21,970 bases of DNA from Atopobium sp. (GTDB lineage: Bacteria > Actinomycetota > Coriobacteriia > Coriobacteriales > Atopobiaceae): contig JAIJTS010000021.1 in NCBI GenBank assembly GCA_022732885.1, forward strand, positions 1 to 21,970, in the 5' to 3' direction. Within the stretch, counting starts at the first letter, position 1. The number at the start of each line of letters is the position of its first letter. Shown here in pieces: positions 8,025 to 16,513 of the stretch. A model generated the notes under the pieces. The model had not been told where the DNA came from. It did not search any database and saw only the letters and a program-made list of their open reading frames with translations. The translations under genes were made by a program, and so were the position numbers.

Positions 8025-8255
8025 GTTGCCATTCGATACCAAAAAGTGAACATTTGACGCTTTTCAGCTGTTGATTTCATACGCATAAACGTGTTTTTTA
8101 TGCAGAGAAGTTGTGTTGAACCATAACTGACCTGTACATTTATAAATTTTTTCTGTCACGTCCCGCACATTATGGTGTAGGGCGTGATATTTTATATAAA
8201 TGGACAATTAGGTTTTCTAACCATACCTTTGTATGGCGTAAGAAAGGTGGACGTT
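8025..8255 (+). promoter_or_regulatory. AT-rich intergenic leader upstream of dcd
   Basis: This 231-nt gap has no credible gene. It holds an inverted repeat GCATAAA/TTTATGC (8083-8089 with 8097-8103) and a bulged hairpin at 8156-8187 (TCACG, CCC, CAC pairing with GTG, GGG, CGTGA). Possible promoter boxes are TTGAAC at 8116-8121 with TATAAA at 8141-8146 (19-bp spacing, long) and TTATGG at 8170-8175 with TATATA at 8193-8198 (17 bp). None is decisive. The bulged hairpin is followed by an interrupted T stretch and could be a weak terminator for the nifU-like gene. Confidence 0.35.
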
Positions 8256-8258
8256 GTG
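8221..8258 (+). promoter_or_regulatory. Hairpin, ribosome site and GTG start of dcd
   Basis: A perfect 6-bp hairpin CCATAC-CTTT-GTATGG (8221-8236) ends five bases before AGAAAGG (8241-8247), which lies eight bases before GTG 8256. The ribosome site fixes GTG 8256 as the start. The in-frame GTG at 8184 would add 24 residues not found in the family. Confidence 0.6.
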
Positions 8259-8813
8259 GTTCTTTCTGATCGCGACATTAAAGCTGAGATTGCTGCCGGT
8301 CGTATCGTTATTGAGCCTTTATGCGAGAAAAACGTGCAGCCTGCATCGGTTGACGTATGTCTTGGCTCAAATTTTAGAATTTTCCGCAATTCTACACATA
8401 CCTCCATTGATCCACTTGTAGCTCAAGAGGGTCTTACTGAGTCAATTGATGTTCCTGAAGGAGAGGTTTTTGTCCTTCATCCAGGTCAGTTTGCGCTTGG
8501 CACTACGCTTGAGCGCATTGCTATTCCTGACGATATTCTTGGCAAACTTGAAGGTAAGTCCACCTTAGGACGTCTGGGTCTGATGATTCACTCAACAGCG
8601 GGTTATGTTGATCCAGGTTGGGATGGAGAGCTTACGCTGGAGCTTTCCAACGTTGCAAATCTTCCAATTATTTTGCACCCGGGTATGAGAATAGGTCAGC
8701 TTTCCTTTGAGCGTATGAGTTCTCCTGTTGAGCGTCCTTATGGCTGTGAAGATCTTGGTAGCCATTATCAAGGTCAGCGTGGGGCAACTCCTTCGCACGT
8801 TCTTTCTAAATAG
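8256..8813 (+). CDS. dcd: dCTP deaminase, probably bifunctional dUMP-forming type
   Basis: Dcd deaminates dCTP in the cytoplasm, supplying dUMP for thymidylate synthesis. The 185-residue trimeric-fold protein starts with the family's VVLSDRDIKAEI and contains GKSTLGRLGL (100-109), HSTAGYVDPGW (112-122), the TLELSN strand with the likely catalytic Glu129, and the C-terminal YQGQRGATPS lid. The TAG after HST, instead of the TAH seen in E. coli Dcd, is shared with the bifunctional DCD-DUT enzymes of Mycobacterium tuberculosis and Methanocaldococcus jannaschii. Direct conversion of dCTP to dUMP is therefore likely, avoiding free dUTP. The gene ends 17 bases before lgt, so the two may be co-transcribed. 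The bifunctional call is inference from the motif. Confidence 0.9.
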   Translation: MVLSDRDIKAEIAAGRIVIEPLCEKNVQPASVDVCLGSNFRIFRNSTHTSIDPLVAQEGLTESIDVPEGEVFVLHPGQFALGTTLERIAIPDDILGKLEGKSTLGRLGLMIHSTAGYVDPGWDGELTLELSNVANLPIILHPGMRIGQLSFERMSSPVERPYGCEDLGSHYQGQRGATPSHVLSK

Positions 8814-8830
8814 AGTAAGTAGGATGTATT

Positions 8831-9646
8831 GTGTGGCTTGATGCTTTTTATCATTCATTAAACCCAGTAGCACTTTCTCTGGGACCGCTGTCTATCAGAT
8901 GGTATGGCTTGGCATACCTCATAGGCTTTGTGCTTGCTGGCGTGGTTATGTATAAAACTGCTCAGCGCTGGAAGCTCAACATAACCCTTGATGACGTTCT
9001 TAATTTGATGGTTGGCATCTCATTTGGTGTCATTGTTGGTGCCCGACTGTTCTACGTTATTTTTTATGGTGCTGGCTATTACGTAGCTCATCCTCTTGAT
9101 GTATTTGCACTAAGTCAGGGAGGCATGAGTTTTCACGGAGGACTTGTAGGAGCTGTTGTTGGAGGCTCTATAGTTTGTAGGGCTTCTGGTCTCTCTATTC
9201 CTACTGTTTGTGACCTGGGAGTTATCGGTGCACCTCTTGGTCTTTTCTTTGGTCGCTGTGCAAACTTTATTAACGGAGAGCTTTGGGGAAAGCCAACAGA
9301 TTTGCCTTGGGGAGTAATGTTTGAGACAGGGGGAGCGGTCTATCGCCATCCTTCTCAGCTTTACGAAGCATTTCTTGAGGGTCTTTTAATGTTTGTAATT
9401 TTGTATGTCCTTTCTAGAAAGAATCCTCCGCGTCCACAAGGTACGTTCATTGGAACGTTTTTGGTGCTCTATGGCATTTTTAGGTTTGTAGTGGAATTTG
9501 TCCGTGTTCCCGATGAGCAACTTGGTTATCTGTTTGGCGGTTTTATCACTATGGGTCAGCTGCTCAGCTTGCCTTTAGTAATACTTGGAATTGTGGTGTT
9601 AGGTATGGCAAGAAGGCTAGATTCACCACAAGTTGGAAGGAATTAG
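8831..9646 (+). CDS. lgt: Prolipoprotein diacylglyceryl transferase
   Basis: Lgt transfers diacylglycerol from phosphatidylglycerol to the lipobox cysteine of prelipoproteins. The 271-residue polytopic membrane protein has about seven hydrophobic segments and the family landmarks: IRWYGLAYLIGF near residue 22, GGMSFHGGLVG (97-107), GRCANFINGELWG (141-153, the Lgt signature) and HPSQLYEA near 177. The start is GTG 8831, with AGGA six bases upstream. It ends four bases before the next start codon, so it heads or joins the surface-protein/ECF operon. A lipoprotein substrate with a good lipobox is encoded at 18991. Confidence 0.95.
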   Translation: MWLDAFYHSLNPVALSLGPLSIRWYGLAYLIGFVLAGVVMYKTAQRWKLNITLDDVLNLMVGISFGVIVGARLFYVIFYGAGYYVAHPLDVFALSQGGMSFHGGLVGAVVGGSIVCRASGLSIPTVCDLGVIGAPLGLFFGRCANFINGELWGKPTDLPWGVMFETGGAVYRHPSQLYEAFLEGLLMFVILYVLSRKNPPRPQGTFIGTFLVLYGIFRFVVEFVRVPDEQLGYLFGGFITMGQLLSLPLVILGIVVLGMARRLDSPQVGRN

Positions 9647-9650
9647 AAGC

Positions 9651-12600
9651 ATGATCAAAAAGGCATTCAATAGCCTTTTCTCCATACTTTTAGTGCTTGC
9701 ACTTTTACCGGCACCTGCATTTGCAGAAGTAGCAGGGCAGCTGGCTCCTGTAACTTCTGCTTCTTCTACTGCAGCAACCTCCTCAACAGAGACAGCTCCT
9801 ACTACTAATAGCAGCTCTTCTGGTGCGGAAGCTAACACATCTGGATTAGCTACTACCTCCGAAGAAACAAATTCTCATGCAGCAGCAACCACTGATGCGA
9901 CTGACTATCCACACAAAACGTTGGATCAGGCCGTGGAAGCTCTCACCAATTCTTTCTATAAGCCAAAGCCTCGCTACGGGGTAGATACTAACCTCAACAC
10001 CATGGTTGCAGAAGAACTGCATCGTATAGGTGCTGGAGAGGTAAACGTGAGGGTAGCATCCGTTCAGATGTCCTCGACATCTTCATACGCTCATGCAGGT
10101 ATTTCTACAGATCTTGTATCTAATGGTTCTATTGAATATTTTTGGATGGACGCCGCTGGCTTCACAAATCAGAGAAGCACTCTTGTTCTGCGCCAGGCAA
10201 AAGTTACCTTCGACCTTTCTAAAGACGGGAAGACCGTCCAATATACCTGCAACGTTTTAATTCCTTGGGATGAGGCAAAATCTCAGACTCAATTGAGTGA
10301 TATGTCTCAAAATCTTTCTCCAACCTACGCAGCTGGACAAAATGAGTCTTCAGTAACTTCAGACTTTACGCTTCCTCATAAGCTTGTTTCTGCTGATGGC
10401 CGTAGCCTTTCCTGGTCTAAGGTAACTTGGACTAGCTCAGATACATCTACTGTCCGTATTGATGGTTATGGAACTGAACCTTACAAGGCAACAGTTACTC
10501 GTGGGATTCATGACAAGCAGGTAACACTGACTGCAAATGTCTCTTTAAGCGGCTCTGATGCTCCTGAGACAAGCTATCAGCAAACTTTTACCATAACGGT
10601 TTTAGGTGACTCTTCGGCTATCACTGACGCTCAGAACAATCTGTTACGACGTATCAACAGGCGTTTCTCGGAGTCAAGCATTAAAGATGTGTACTCCAAT
10701 CGCTCAATCGATGCTCAGAGTGTTACCAATGATCTTCAGATGCCTACGCCAAAGAACTTTGGTTTGGATGGAAAACGTTATCAGTTTACGTATACTTCCT
10801 CTAATTCTGCTATTACGTTCAATGGTTATCGAGCAACGGTATATCAGCCTCTGCCTTCTGCTTCTACACAGCAGGTAGATATCACTTTGACCGTTACTGA
10901 TAAGGAAAATCCTGAGGTAACAGTTTCTAAGACTCTTACGGTTACGGTAAGTCCGCTCAATCAATCTGACATTGATGCAGAGCTTGCTTTAATGAACGAG
11001 TCAAAGGCTCATTTCTGGGATGCTCTTGCTACCCCTTCTGGCCAGCAGAATAAACAGGACAGTGTTACTGAGTCTCTAGCTACCCCAAACAAGTTTTATC
11101 GTGCCTCAGATGGATCTTTAACCTGGTCTTATGATGTTAACAATACCGATAAGACGGCAAGTGGTATTGTACCTTCAGAGTTCTCAACGTATGACCCCAT
11201 GGGTCCCGCTGATCAGGCGCGCACCTACAGTTCTTCTGAGCCAACAATCATCCAGAACGAGAATCTTGTTCTACTACAGACTCCTGAGTACAGCACCCCT
11301 GTTACGGTTTCGGCTCTTCTTTCAAGTGCTCGTTATTCTCGCTATGCAAGATTGTATCCAGACAATAAGCAGTTCCAGGCCCTTACTAATCAGAAAGTCT
11401 CTGCAACTTTCACCGTGGCAGGCGAGAAAGGCTTGCGATCAGCTGATAGAGACTCAGATACGAGCAAGCTTGTTGCTGTCACCTTCTCTGTTGTAGGTCT
11501 TGATAAGGACGGTAAGCCTCAGCATTGGGCTCCTACGCAGACCATTGAGGTCCGTAAAGGCTCAACTGTTGATAAGGCAACGTATGACTACCTGAAGAAT
11601 AATGGACTGACATACGATGCAACGGGTGGCTATGTATCTTCAATTACTTCTCCTGCGCAGGGCCTTACACTTGCTACAACGCAGGTCGGTGGAACTTATA
11701 AGTGGTGGCAGTTATTTATAAATGGTCAGCTTTCAGATAAGATGGCCAACAACGTCACTTTGGACGAGAATACCACCATTACTTGGATGTACGGCGGTCA
11801 GGATAGTTCTATTCCAACTCCTCCAAATGAGTTGGTTATTAATCCATTTGCTGAGCATCCTAATTACGAGGCGTCTTGGGGTGGTTTTGGTAGTGGAAAC
11901 AGTTCTACTACCACACAAAGCACCCCAATTAATTCCGCAGTTTTGCGCTGGAGTGTTACTGAAGGTACTCAAAACGAGCCTGGATTTATTTCTGACCAGG
12001 TAATTGTTAAAGACACCGTCTATTATGTAAGCGGTTCTACTCTCAAAGCAGTCGATGCCGCAACGGGAAGCCTCATAGCTGAGGCACAGATTGGTTCCAA
12101 AGTTTCATACTTTGCACGTCCTCTGTACGTTAATGGCATGATTGTTGTTGCTACTAACGATGGATGTCTTACTGCGTTTTCAGCAACAACTATGGAATGC
12201 ATTTGGAAAACAGCGCCGCTGGATACCACTAATACGCTGCAATCTGTTTCTAGCATGACCGTTAATAACGGAACTATTGTGGCTGAATTTACCAAGATGA
12301 GTGGATTTGATGCATCCGGTGGCTATATGGTTGCTGTTGATGCTACCTCTGGTGTACTTCGTTGGAAGAAGGAAGCCCAACCTGCAAGTATTTCTGGAGC
12401 AATTTCTGGTCAACCTTCTGGTTATTACTGGTCTGGCGCGGCTGCTTCTGGTTCTGACTTTGTGATTGGAGACGAGTCCTCCTCAGTTAGACTTATTAAT
12501 GGCTTAACTGGTGCTATTGAGGCTGAGCTTAATCTTGGCTCACCAATTCGTGCTGGTATAGTTCCTGTCTCCGTTGATCAAAGTGGCAACGGAGCGTATC

Positions 12601-13454
12601 TTGCAGTAACTAGAAATGATGGCACGCTGCACCTTATTAGAAGAAACGGCTCATCTCTTGTTGAAGAGAAGAAAGTTAAATTTGCAGCAGAGTCTACTTC
12701 TACGCCAACAATAAGCGGTTCTAATATCTTTGTTAACGGCGTTGACGCAGAAGGGTATGGAACCATCTCTGTAATTTCTTTGAACACCTTTACTGTAGCT
12801 GACCAAGCTCGTGCTGGTAAAGGTAAATCTCAAAGCACGCCTCTTGTTTCTGTTCAGAAAAATGGCACTTACGCGTACTTTACCGTCAATGGATTACCTG
12901 GCGGTGTATGGGTGTATAAGCTGGGAACTGGTAGAGCTGCTCAGATTTACACTCCAGATAAAAATCATCAGAACTACACTACATCCTCAGTCATTGCAGA
13001 CTCCGAGGGCAACCTTTACTACGCTAACGACTCTGGTACGCTTTTCTCGTTAATTAATCAAAAACCATCTGGCGAGAATAACCATCCATCTGGAGATATC
13101 TTTAGTAGGACAGAGCCTACATCCACAAATGTACCAGCTCAAGATCCTTCATCTCCAGCTGCACATGAAACTTCTTCAACTGTTTCCACAAATACAGGTG
13201 AGGAGGTTACAAAGGCTCCATCTGAAAATATAACTACAGATACCAGCTCTGACGAGAAACAACTGCCACAGACTGAATATTCAAATAAACAAGCTGCAGC
13301 ACCGCAACAGATGCCCTCTGCGCCTACTATTCCACTTTTGAGCATTTTTGGTTTCTTTGCTTCTGCAGCAGTCCTTGCAGTATTTGTTGCATTGCTTAAG
13401 AAAGAAACTGCTGCAATTCACCAAGTTTCCAATAGCCGAGGCAAGGTGAACTAG
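9651..13454 (+). CDS. Giant surface protein: Ig-like repeats, DUF4430 domain, PQQ-like propeller, C-terminal anchor
   Basis: This is a 1,267-residue exported protein. It has a signal peptide (1-25, cut after APAFA, no lipobox), then a Ser/Thr-rich linker (26-85) and three stretches with degenerate bacterial Ig-like patterns (about 230-320, with LPHKL...VTWTSSD...VTLTANV; about 360-438; about 476-603). A DUF4430/transcobalamin-C-like domain follows at about 606-717 (KWWQLFINGQ...ITWMYGG), then a PQQ-type beta-propeller at about 763-1138 with repeated 'lkAvDAaTG' blades. A Ser/Thr/Pro linker, an LPQTE sequence (1205-1209), a membrane helix (about 1226-1249) and KK plus a 17-residue tail complete it. 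The start is ATG 9651 with GGAAGGA nine bases upstream. It overlaps the next gene by one base. I infer a surface receptor feeding the adjacent ECF transporter. The ligand is not shown by sequence. Confidence 0.8.
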   Translation: MIKKAFNSLFSILLVLALLPAPAFAEVAGQLAPVTSASSTAATSSTETAPTTNSSSSGAEANTSGLATTSEETNSHAAATTDATDYPHKTLDQAVEALTNSFYKPKPRYGVDTNLNTMVAEELHRIGAGEVNVRVASVQMSSTSSYAHAGISTDLVSNGSIEYFWMDAAGFTNQRSTLVLRQAKVTFDLSKDGKTVQYTCNVLIPWDEAKSQTQLSDMSQNLSPTYAAGQNESSVTSDFTLPHKLVSADGRSLSWSKVTWTSSDTSTVRIDGYGTEPYKATVTRGIHDKQVTLTANVSLSGSDAPETSYQQTFTITVLGDSSAITDAQNNLLRRINRRFSESSIKDVYSNRSIDAQSVTNDLQMPTPKNFGLDGKRYQFTYTSSNSAITFNGYRATVYQPLPSASTQQVDITLTVTDKENPEVTVSKTLTVTVSPLNQSDIDAELALMNESKAHFWDALATPSGQQNKQDSVTESLATPNKFYRASDGSLTWSYDVNNTDKTASGIVPSEFSTYDPMGPADQARTYSSSEPTIIQNENLVLLQTPEYSTPVTVSALLSSARYSRYARLYPDNKQFQALTNQKVSATFTVAGEKGLRSADRDSDTSKLVAVTFSVVGLDKDGKPQHWAPTQTIEVRKGSTVDKATYDYLKNNGLTYDATGGYVSSITSPAQGLTLATTQVGGTYKWWQLFINGQLSDKMANNVTLDENTTITWMYGGQDSSIPTPPNELVINPFAEHPNYEASWGGFGSGNSSTTTQSTPINSAVLRWSVTEGTQNEPGFISDQVIVKDTVYYVSGSTLKAVDAATGSLIAEAQIGSKVSYFARPLYVNGMIVVATNDGCLTAFSATTMECIWKTAPLDTTNTLQSVSSMTVNNGTIVAEFTKMSGFDASGGYMVAVDATSGVLRWKKEAQPASISGAISGQPSGYYWSGAAASGSDFVIGDESSSVRLINGLTGAIEAELNLGSPIRAGIVPVSVDQSGNGAYLAVTRNDGTLHLIRRNGSSLVEEKKVKFAAESTSTPTISGSNIFVNGVDAEGYGTISVISLNTFTVADQARAGKGKSQSTPLVSVQKNGTYAYFTVNGLPGGVWVYKLGTGRAAQIYTPDKNHQNYTTSSVIADSEGNLYYANDSGTLFSLINQKPSGENNHPSGDIFSRTEPTSTNVPAQDPSSPAAHETSSTVSTNTGEEVTKAPSENITTDTSSDEKQLPQTEYSNKQAAAPQQMPSAPTIPLLSIFGFFASAAVLAVFVALLKKETAAIHQVSNSRGKVN

Positions 13455-14113
13455 TGATTAAGCTCACAAGAGAATCTAAGCGGATTCTCTATTTAGCAGC
13501 ATCGATTATTTCTCTTTTGTGCATGCTTTTCTTTGCATGGACATTAGTTCAGTACTTTTATGGTCCAAACTCAAGTGCATCTGCTCAAAAGGCGCAAAAT
13601 ACTGTGCAGAGCCAAACTATAGCAGGAGCGTCTAGTACTCAAACTAATTCTCAGACTACACAGTCGCAAGTAAGTTCTGGTTTGGGTGCTCAATCAAATT
13701 CTAATACGTCAAAAACCCAAGATTCATCTACTCAAAATACTTCAGAGCCTTCTAATTCTGGTAATTCAGCAAATGCTGTAGCAAATCCCCATAAAGAGAA
13801 GGGCGTAATCTCGGTAAGTGTTACGGTTGATGGCTCCTCGGCGAAAGGTCCTTCATTTACTGTTAATTTTCAGGTACAAGAAGGTACTTCTGCCTATGAC
13901 GCATTAGTATCAACAGTAACTGGGGTAAATGCGCGAGCTACATCGTTTGGTATGTATGTTGCTGCTATTAATGGCCTTGCAGAGCGAGACCATGGCCCCC
14001 AAAGCGGTTGGGTATATTCGGTTAACGGAGTGCAGCCAAATTACACTTCAGATTCGTATATTCTGCACGATGGCGATTCTGTTGTTTGGACTTACGTTAA
14101 CGCGGTGAACTAA
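13454..14113 (+). CDS. Membrane-anchored DUF4430 protein
   Basis: This is a 219-residue protein with an N-terminal membrane helix (about 10-33; no lipobox, so a signal anchor is likely), a Ser/Thr/Gln/Asn-rich flexible linker (about 34-113) and one DUF4430 domain (about 117-219). The domain ends with the typical SGWVYSVNG...LHDGDSVVWTYV. DUF4430 resembles the C-terminal beta domain of transcobalamin and intrinsic factor. The GTG start shares its G with the previous stop (TAGTG), and its stop shares an A with the next ATG (TAATG), so expression is tightly coupled to both neighbours. It is probably a small ligand-handing partner of the giant protein, close to the transporter. That role is inferred. 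Confidence 0.82.
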   Translation: MIKLTRESKRILYLAASIISLLCMLFFAWTLVQYFYGPNSSASAQKAQNTVQSQTIAGASSTQTNSQTTQSQVSSGLGAQSNSNTSKTQDSSTQNTSEPSNSGNSANAVANPHKEKGVISVSVTVDGSSAKGPSFTVNFQVQEGTSAYDALVSTVTGVNARATSFGMYVAAINGLAERDHGPQSGWVYSVNGVQPNYTSDSYILHDGDSVVWTYVNAVN

Positions 14114-15027
14114 TGAATCGTGCTCGTACAAGTTTTTCTCGTCTACATCCACTTGCTGTAGTTATATTGTTTGGATGCGAGGTTGTGCTTGCGGCCCTTT
14201 CTTTTCAACCTCTTTGTGCGTTGCTTGTTTTTGTGGGCGCTGAACTGTCAACAATCCAACTGTTTAATGGTAAACACGCAGGAAAACAACTTGTATTTTA
14301 TGTTCCCATTATTGTGGCTATGACCATTATTAATCCGTTTTTCTCGGCATCTGGCTCTACTGTTTTGTTTTCTTTTGGCACCACACAGCTGTATCTAGAA
14401 AGTCTGGTATATGGAGCTACCTCAGGCTTGGTGCTTGTAAGTACTTTGTGCTGGTTAGAGTGTTTGTTTGCGGTAGTGTCTCCGCTTGAGCTGTTGCAGC
14501 GCTCAAGTGTTTGTTTTCCAGGATTGCATCTGGTCGTAAGCCTTTCCGCACAGCTTATGCCACAGTTACTCACAGACCTTACAACGGTCCAACAGATTCA
14601 GGCGGCAAATACTGCTGCCAAAACGTGCGATTCTATCTCTAAGACTTGTTGGCAAAGTCGTTTTCTAAACGCAAAAAATTCTATTGTGCAATCGGCTGCC
14701 GTAATCAATGCAGTGTGCATGAGCGCACTTGAGAAATCGATAATCACATTTCAATCTATTGTGTCTAGAGGCTGGGGTATGACAAAGCATAGAAGTACGT
14801 GGAATACTGAGGTGCTTGACGTCTACGATACTCTTGCTTTACTGATATTTGTTTTTATTAGTGTAATTGCTGCTGTTTCTTTATATATGCTCATACAAGC
14901 CTGGCAGTTTTATCCCTCCATGCCAGAATTTCAATTGAGCTTATGGTATGTAGGATTGGCGTTGTTTGCTGTTTTACCGGCAATTTTTGTTTGTGTTGAT
15001 ACTGTTTTATGGGAGCAGTCTGTATGA
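14113..15027 (+). CDS. ecfT: ECF transporter transmembrane (T) component
   Basis: This is a 304-residue integral membrane protein of the EcfT/CbiQ family. It has N-terminal hydrophobic segments, a long cytoplasmic coupling region (about 150-215), a SRGWG motif near residue 218 that matches the Arg-Gly coupling motif contacting the ATPases, and two C-terminal helices. T components bridge the ATPase pair to a substrate-binding S component in vitamin and metal importers. The start overlaps the previous stop (TAATG) and the end overlaps the ATPase gene start by four bases (ATGA). The sequence does not say whether it serves one S component or several. Confidence 0.85.
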   Translation: MNRARTSFSRLHPLAVVILFGCEVVLAALSFQPLCALLVFVGAELSTIQLFNGKHAGKQLVFYVPIIVAMTIINPFFSASGSTVLFSFGTTQLYLESLVYGATSGLVLVSTLCWLECLFAVVSPLELLQRSSVCFPGLHLVVSLSAQLMPQLLTDLTTVQQIQAANTAAKTCDSISKTCWQSRFLNAKNSIVQSAAVINAVCMSALEKSIITFQSIVSRGWGMTKHRSTWNTEVLDVYDTLALLIFVFISVIAAVSLYMLIQAWQFYPSMPEFQLSLWYVGLALFAVLPAIFVCVDTVLWEQSV

Positions 15028-16508
15028 GTGAGTACTCTTCTTGCAAGCAGAATTCACTTACATCTTCAGGTAGTGAAGAAATAATACTTGCCATTAAAAA
15101 ACTTTCTTTTTCGTATGCACTGACTCCAACTAATAAAGTCGTAGAAGATTTTTCTTGTGAAGTTCATGCTGGTCAGATTGGTCTTTTGTTGGGGCCAACT
15201 GGTTCAGGTAAGTCTACAATTTTGAGTCTCATTAAGCCTGAGATTGCACCGCAAGGAAAGCTCAGCGGTTCAATTATTGTTTGTGGACAGGACGTTTCAA
15301 CCATGACGCAGACGCAGTCTGTTGATGCTATTGCTTTTGTACCGCAAGCATCTTTACATGCGCTTGTGTGTGAGACTCCTCTTAAAGAACTAGCTTTTGG
15401 CTTAGAAAATCAAGGGATTTCAGAAAAAGAAATGCGTCGCCGCATTTTTGAGACGGTTAGTTTTTTTGGCATGGAATCTCTTTTGCACAAACGCATTCAC
15501 GAGCTTTCTGGAGGAGAGCAGCAGCTTGTAGCCCTTGCTGCCGCACTTGTCATGCGCCCCAAGCTCCTTTTATTAGATGAACCAACCTCGCAGTTAGACC
15601 CTTTTGCGCAGAAAAGCTTTATCGCACTTCTAGAGCGAGTGGCTCGTGAGCTTAACGTTGCTGTACTTGTTGCAACTCACGATGTTGCTGCATTTGAGCA
15701 CTTAACAGACGTGCGTGTTTACCTTGATGGTAAGAAGTCTGATGTGCCCCAAGTGGATAGTTTTTCTCGCCAGACAATTTGTCTTAGCAAGTTGGTATCA
15801 AGTTCAGCAGGCATCCAGGCCAAAAACGAGCCCGTAGTTGAGTTTAGTGCCGTTACGTTTTCATATCCTCAAAGTACTCAGTTGGTGCTCAATAAGTGCT
15901 CGTTAGAGGTTATGGGGCGAGAAATTCGTGCGCTTGTAGGCGGTAACGGATCTGGCAAGTCAACGCTACTAAAGCTTGCGGCAGGTGTTCTTCGCCCCAG
16001 AAGAGGCCATGTCTACAACCAGCTTCAACAATTTCAAGGGTATATTCCGCAAAATCCTGAGCTGCTTTTTACCTGCCAGAGTGTGGCTGAAGAGCTTACC
16101 CAGTGGCAACATGCTGATGCCTATTCTGACCAAGATATCCATGAGCTCCTAGAAGCTTCAGGACTTCTTGCGAGCACAACTTTTCAGGAGCTTATGTCTT
16201 CTCATCCATATGATTTATCAGGTGGACAGCAGCAACTCTTAGCCCTTGTAAAAGTGATGCTTACAAAAGCGCATCTGCTGATTCTTGATGAACCTACAAA
16301 AGGCTTGGATATACCGACCAAAGAAGCTGTCATTAACCTCCTTTCTCGCGCGCAATCAGATGGAGCAACCATATTAGTAGCAACGCACGATATGCAGCTG
16401 ATATCGCGCGTTGCTACTAGTGTTTCTTTAGTTTTTGATGGGCAGATTTCTCTGACAGAACCAGCTTCGGAATTTTTTGAGAACTCGTGGGTGTGGTCGG
16501 CAGAGTAG
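15024..16508 (+). CDS. ecfA: ECF transporter ATPase, two ABC domains fused
   Basis: This 494-residue cytoplasmic protein contains both ECF ATPase halves in one chain. Domain 1 has Walker A GPTGSGKST (57-65), signature LSGGEQQ (about 160) and Walker B LLLLDEPTSQLD (about 183). Domain 2 has GGNGSGKST (about 307), LSGGQQQ (about 399) and LLILDEPTKGLD (about 419). Both have ATHD switch histidines. All catalytic motifs look intact in both halves. I chose ATG 15024, in an ATGA overlap with ecfT and with GGGAG eight bases upstream, over ATG 15009, which would overlap the ribosome site. It ends five bases before the convergent stop of the next gene. Confidence 0.92.
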   Translation: MSEYSSCKQNSLTSSGSEEIILAIKKLSFSYALTPTNKVVEDFSCEVHAGQIGLLLGPTGSGKSTILSLIKPEIAPQGKLSGSIIVCGQDVSTMTQTQSVDAIAFVPQASLHALVCETPLKELAFGLENQGISEKEMRRRIFETVSFFGMESLLHKRIHELSGGEQQLVALAAALVMRPKLLLLDEPTSQLDPFAQKSFIALLERVARELNVAVLVATHDVAAFEHLTDVRVYLDGKKSDVPQVDSFSRQTICLSKLVSSSAGIQAKNEPVVEFSAVTFSYPQSTQLVLNKCSLEVMGREIRALVGGNGSGKSTLLKLAAGVLRPRRGHVYNQLQQFQGYIPQNPELLFTCQSVAEELTQWQHADAYSDQDIHELLEASGLLASTTFQELMSSHPYDLSGGQQQLLALVKVMLTKAHLLILDEPTKGLDIPTKEAVINLLSRAQSDGATILVATHDMQLISRVATSVSLVFDGQISLTEPASEFFENSWVWSAE

Positions 16509-16513
16509 ACAAG

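Noticed and set aside
8184..8255. Longer dcd start (24 extra codons)
   Set aside because: No ribosome site; the family begins at VVLSDRDI, and GTG 8256 has AGAAAGG well placed. The extension would run through a hairpin.
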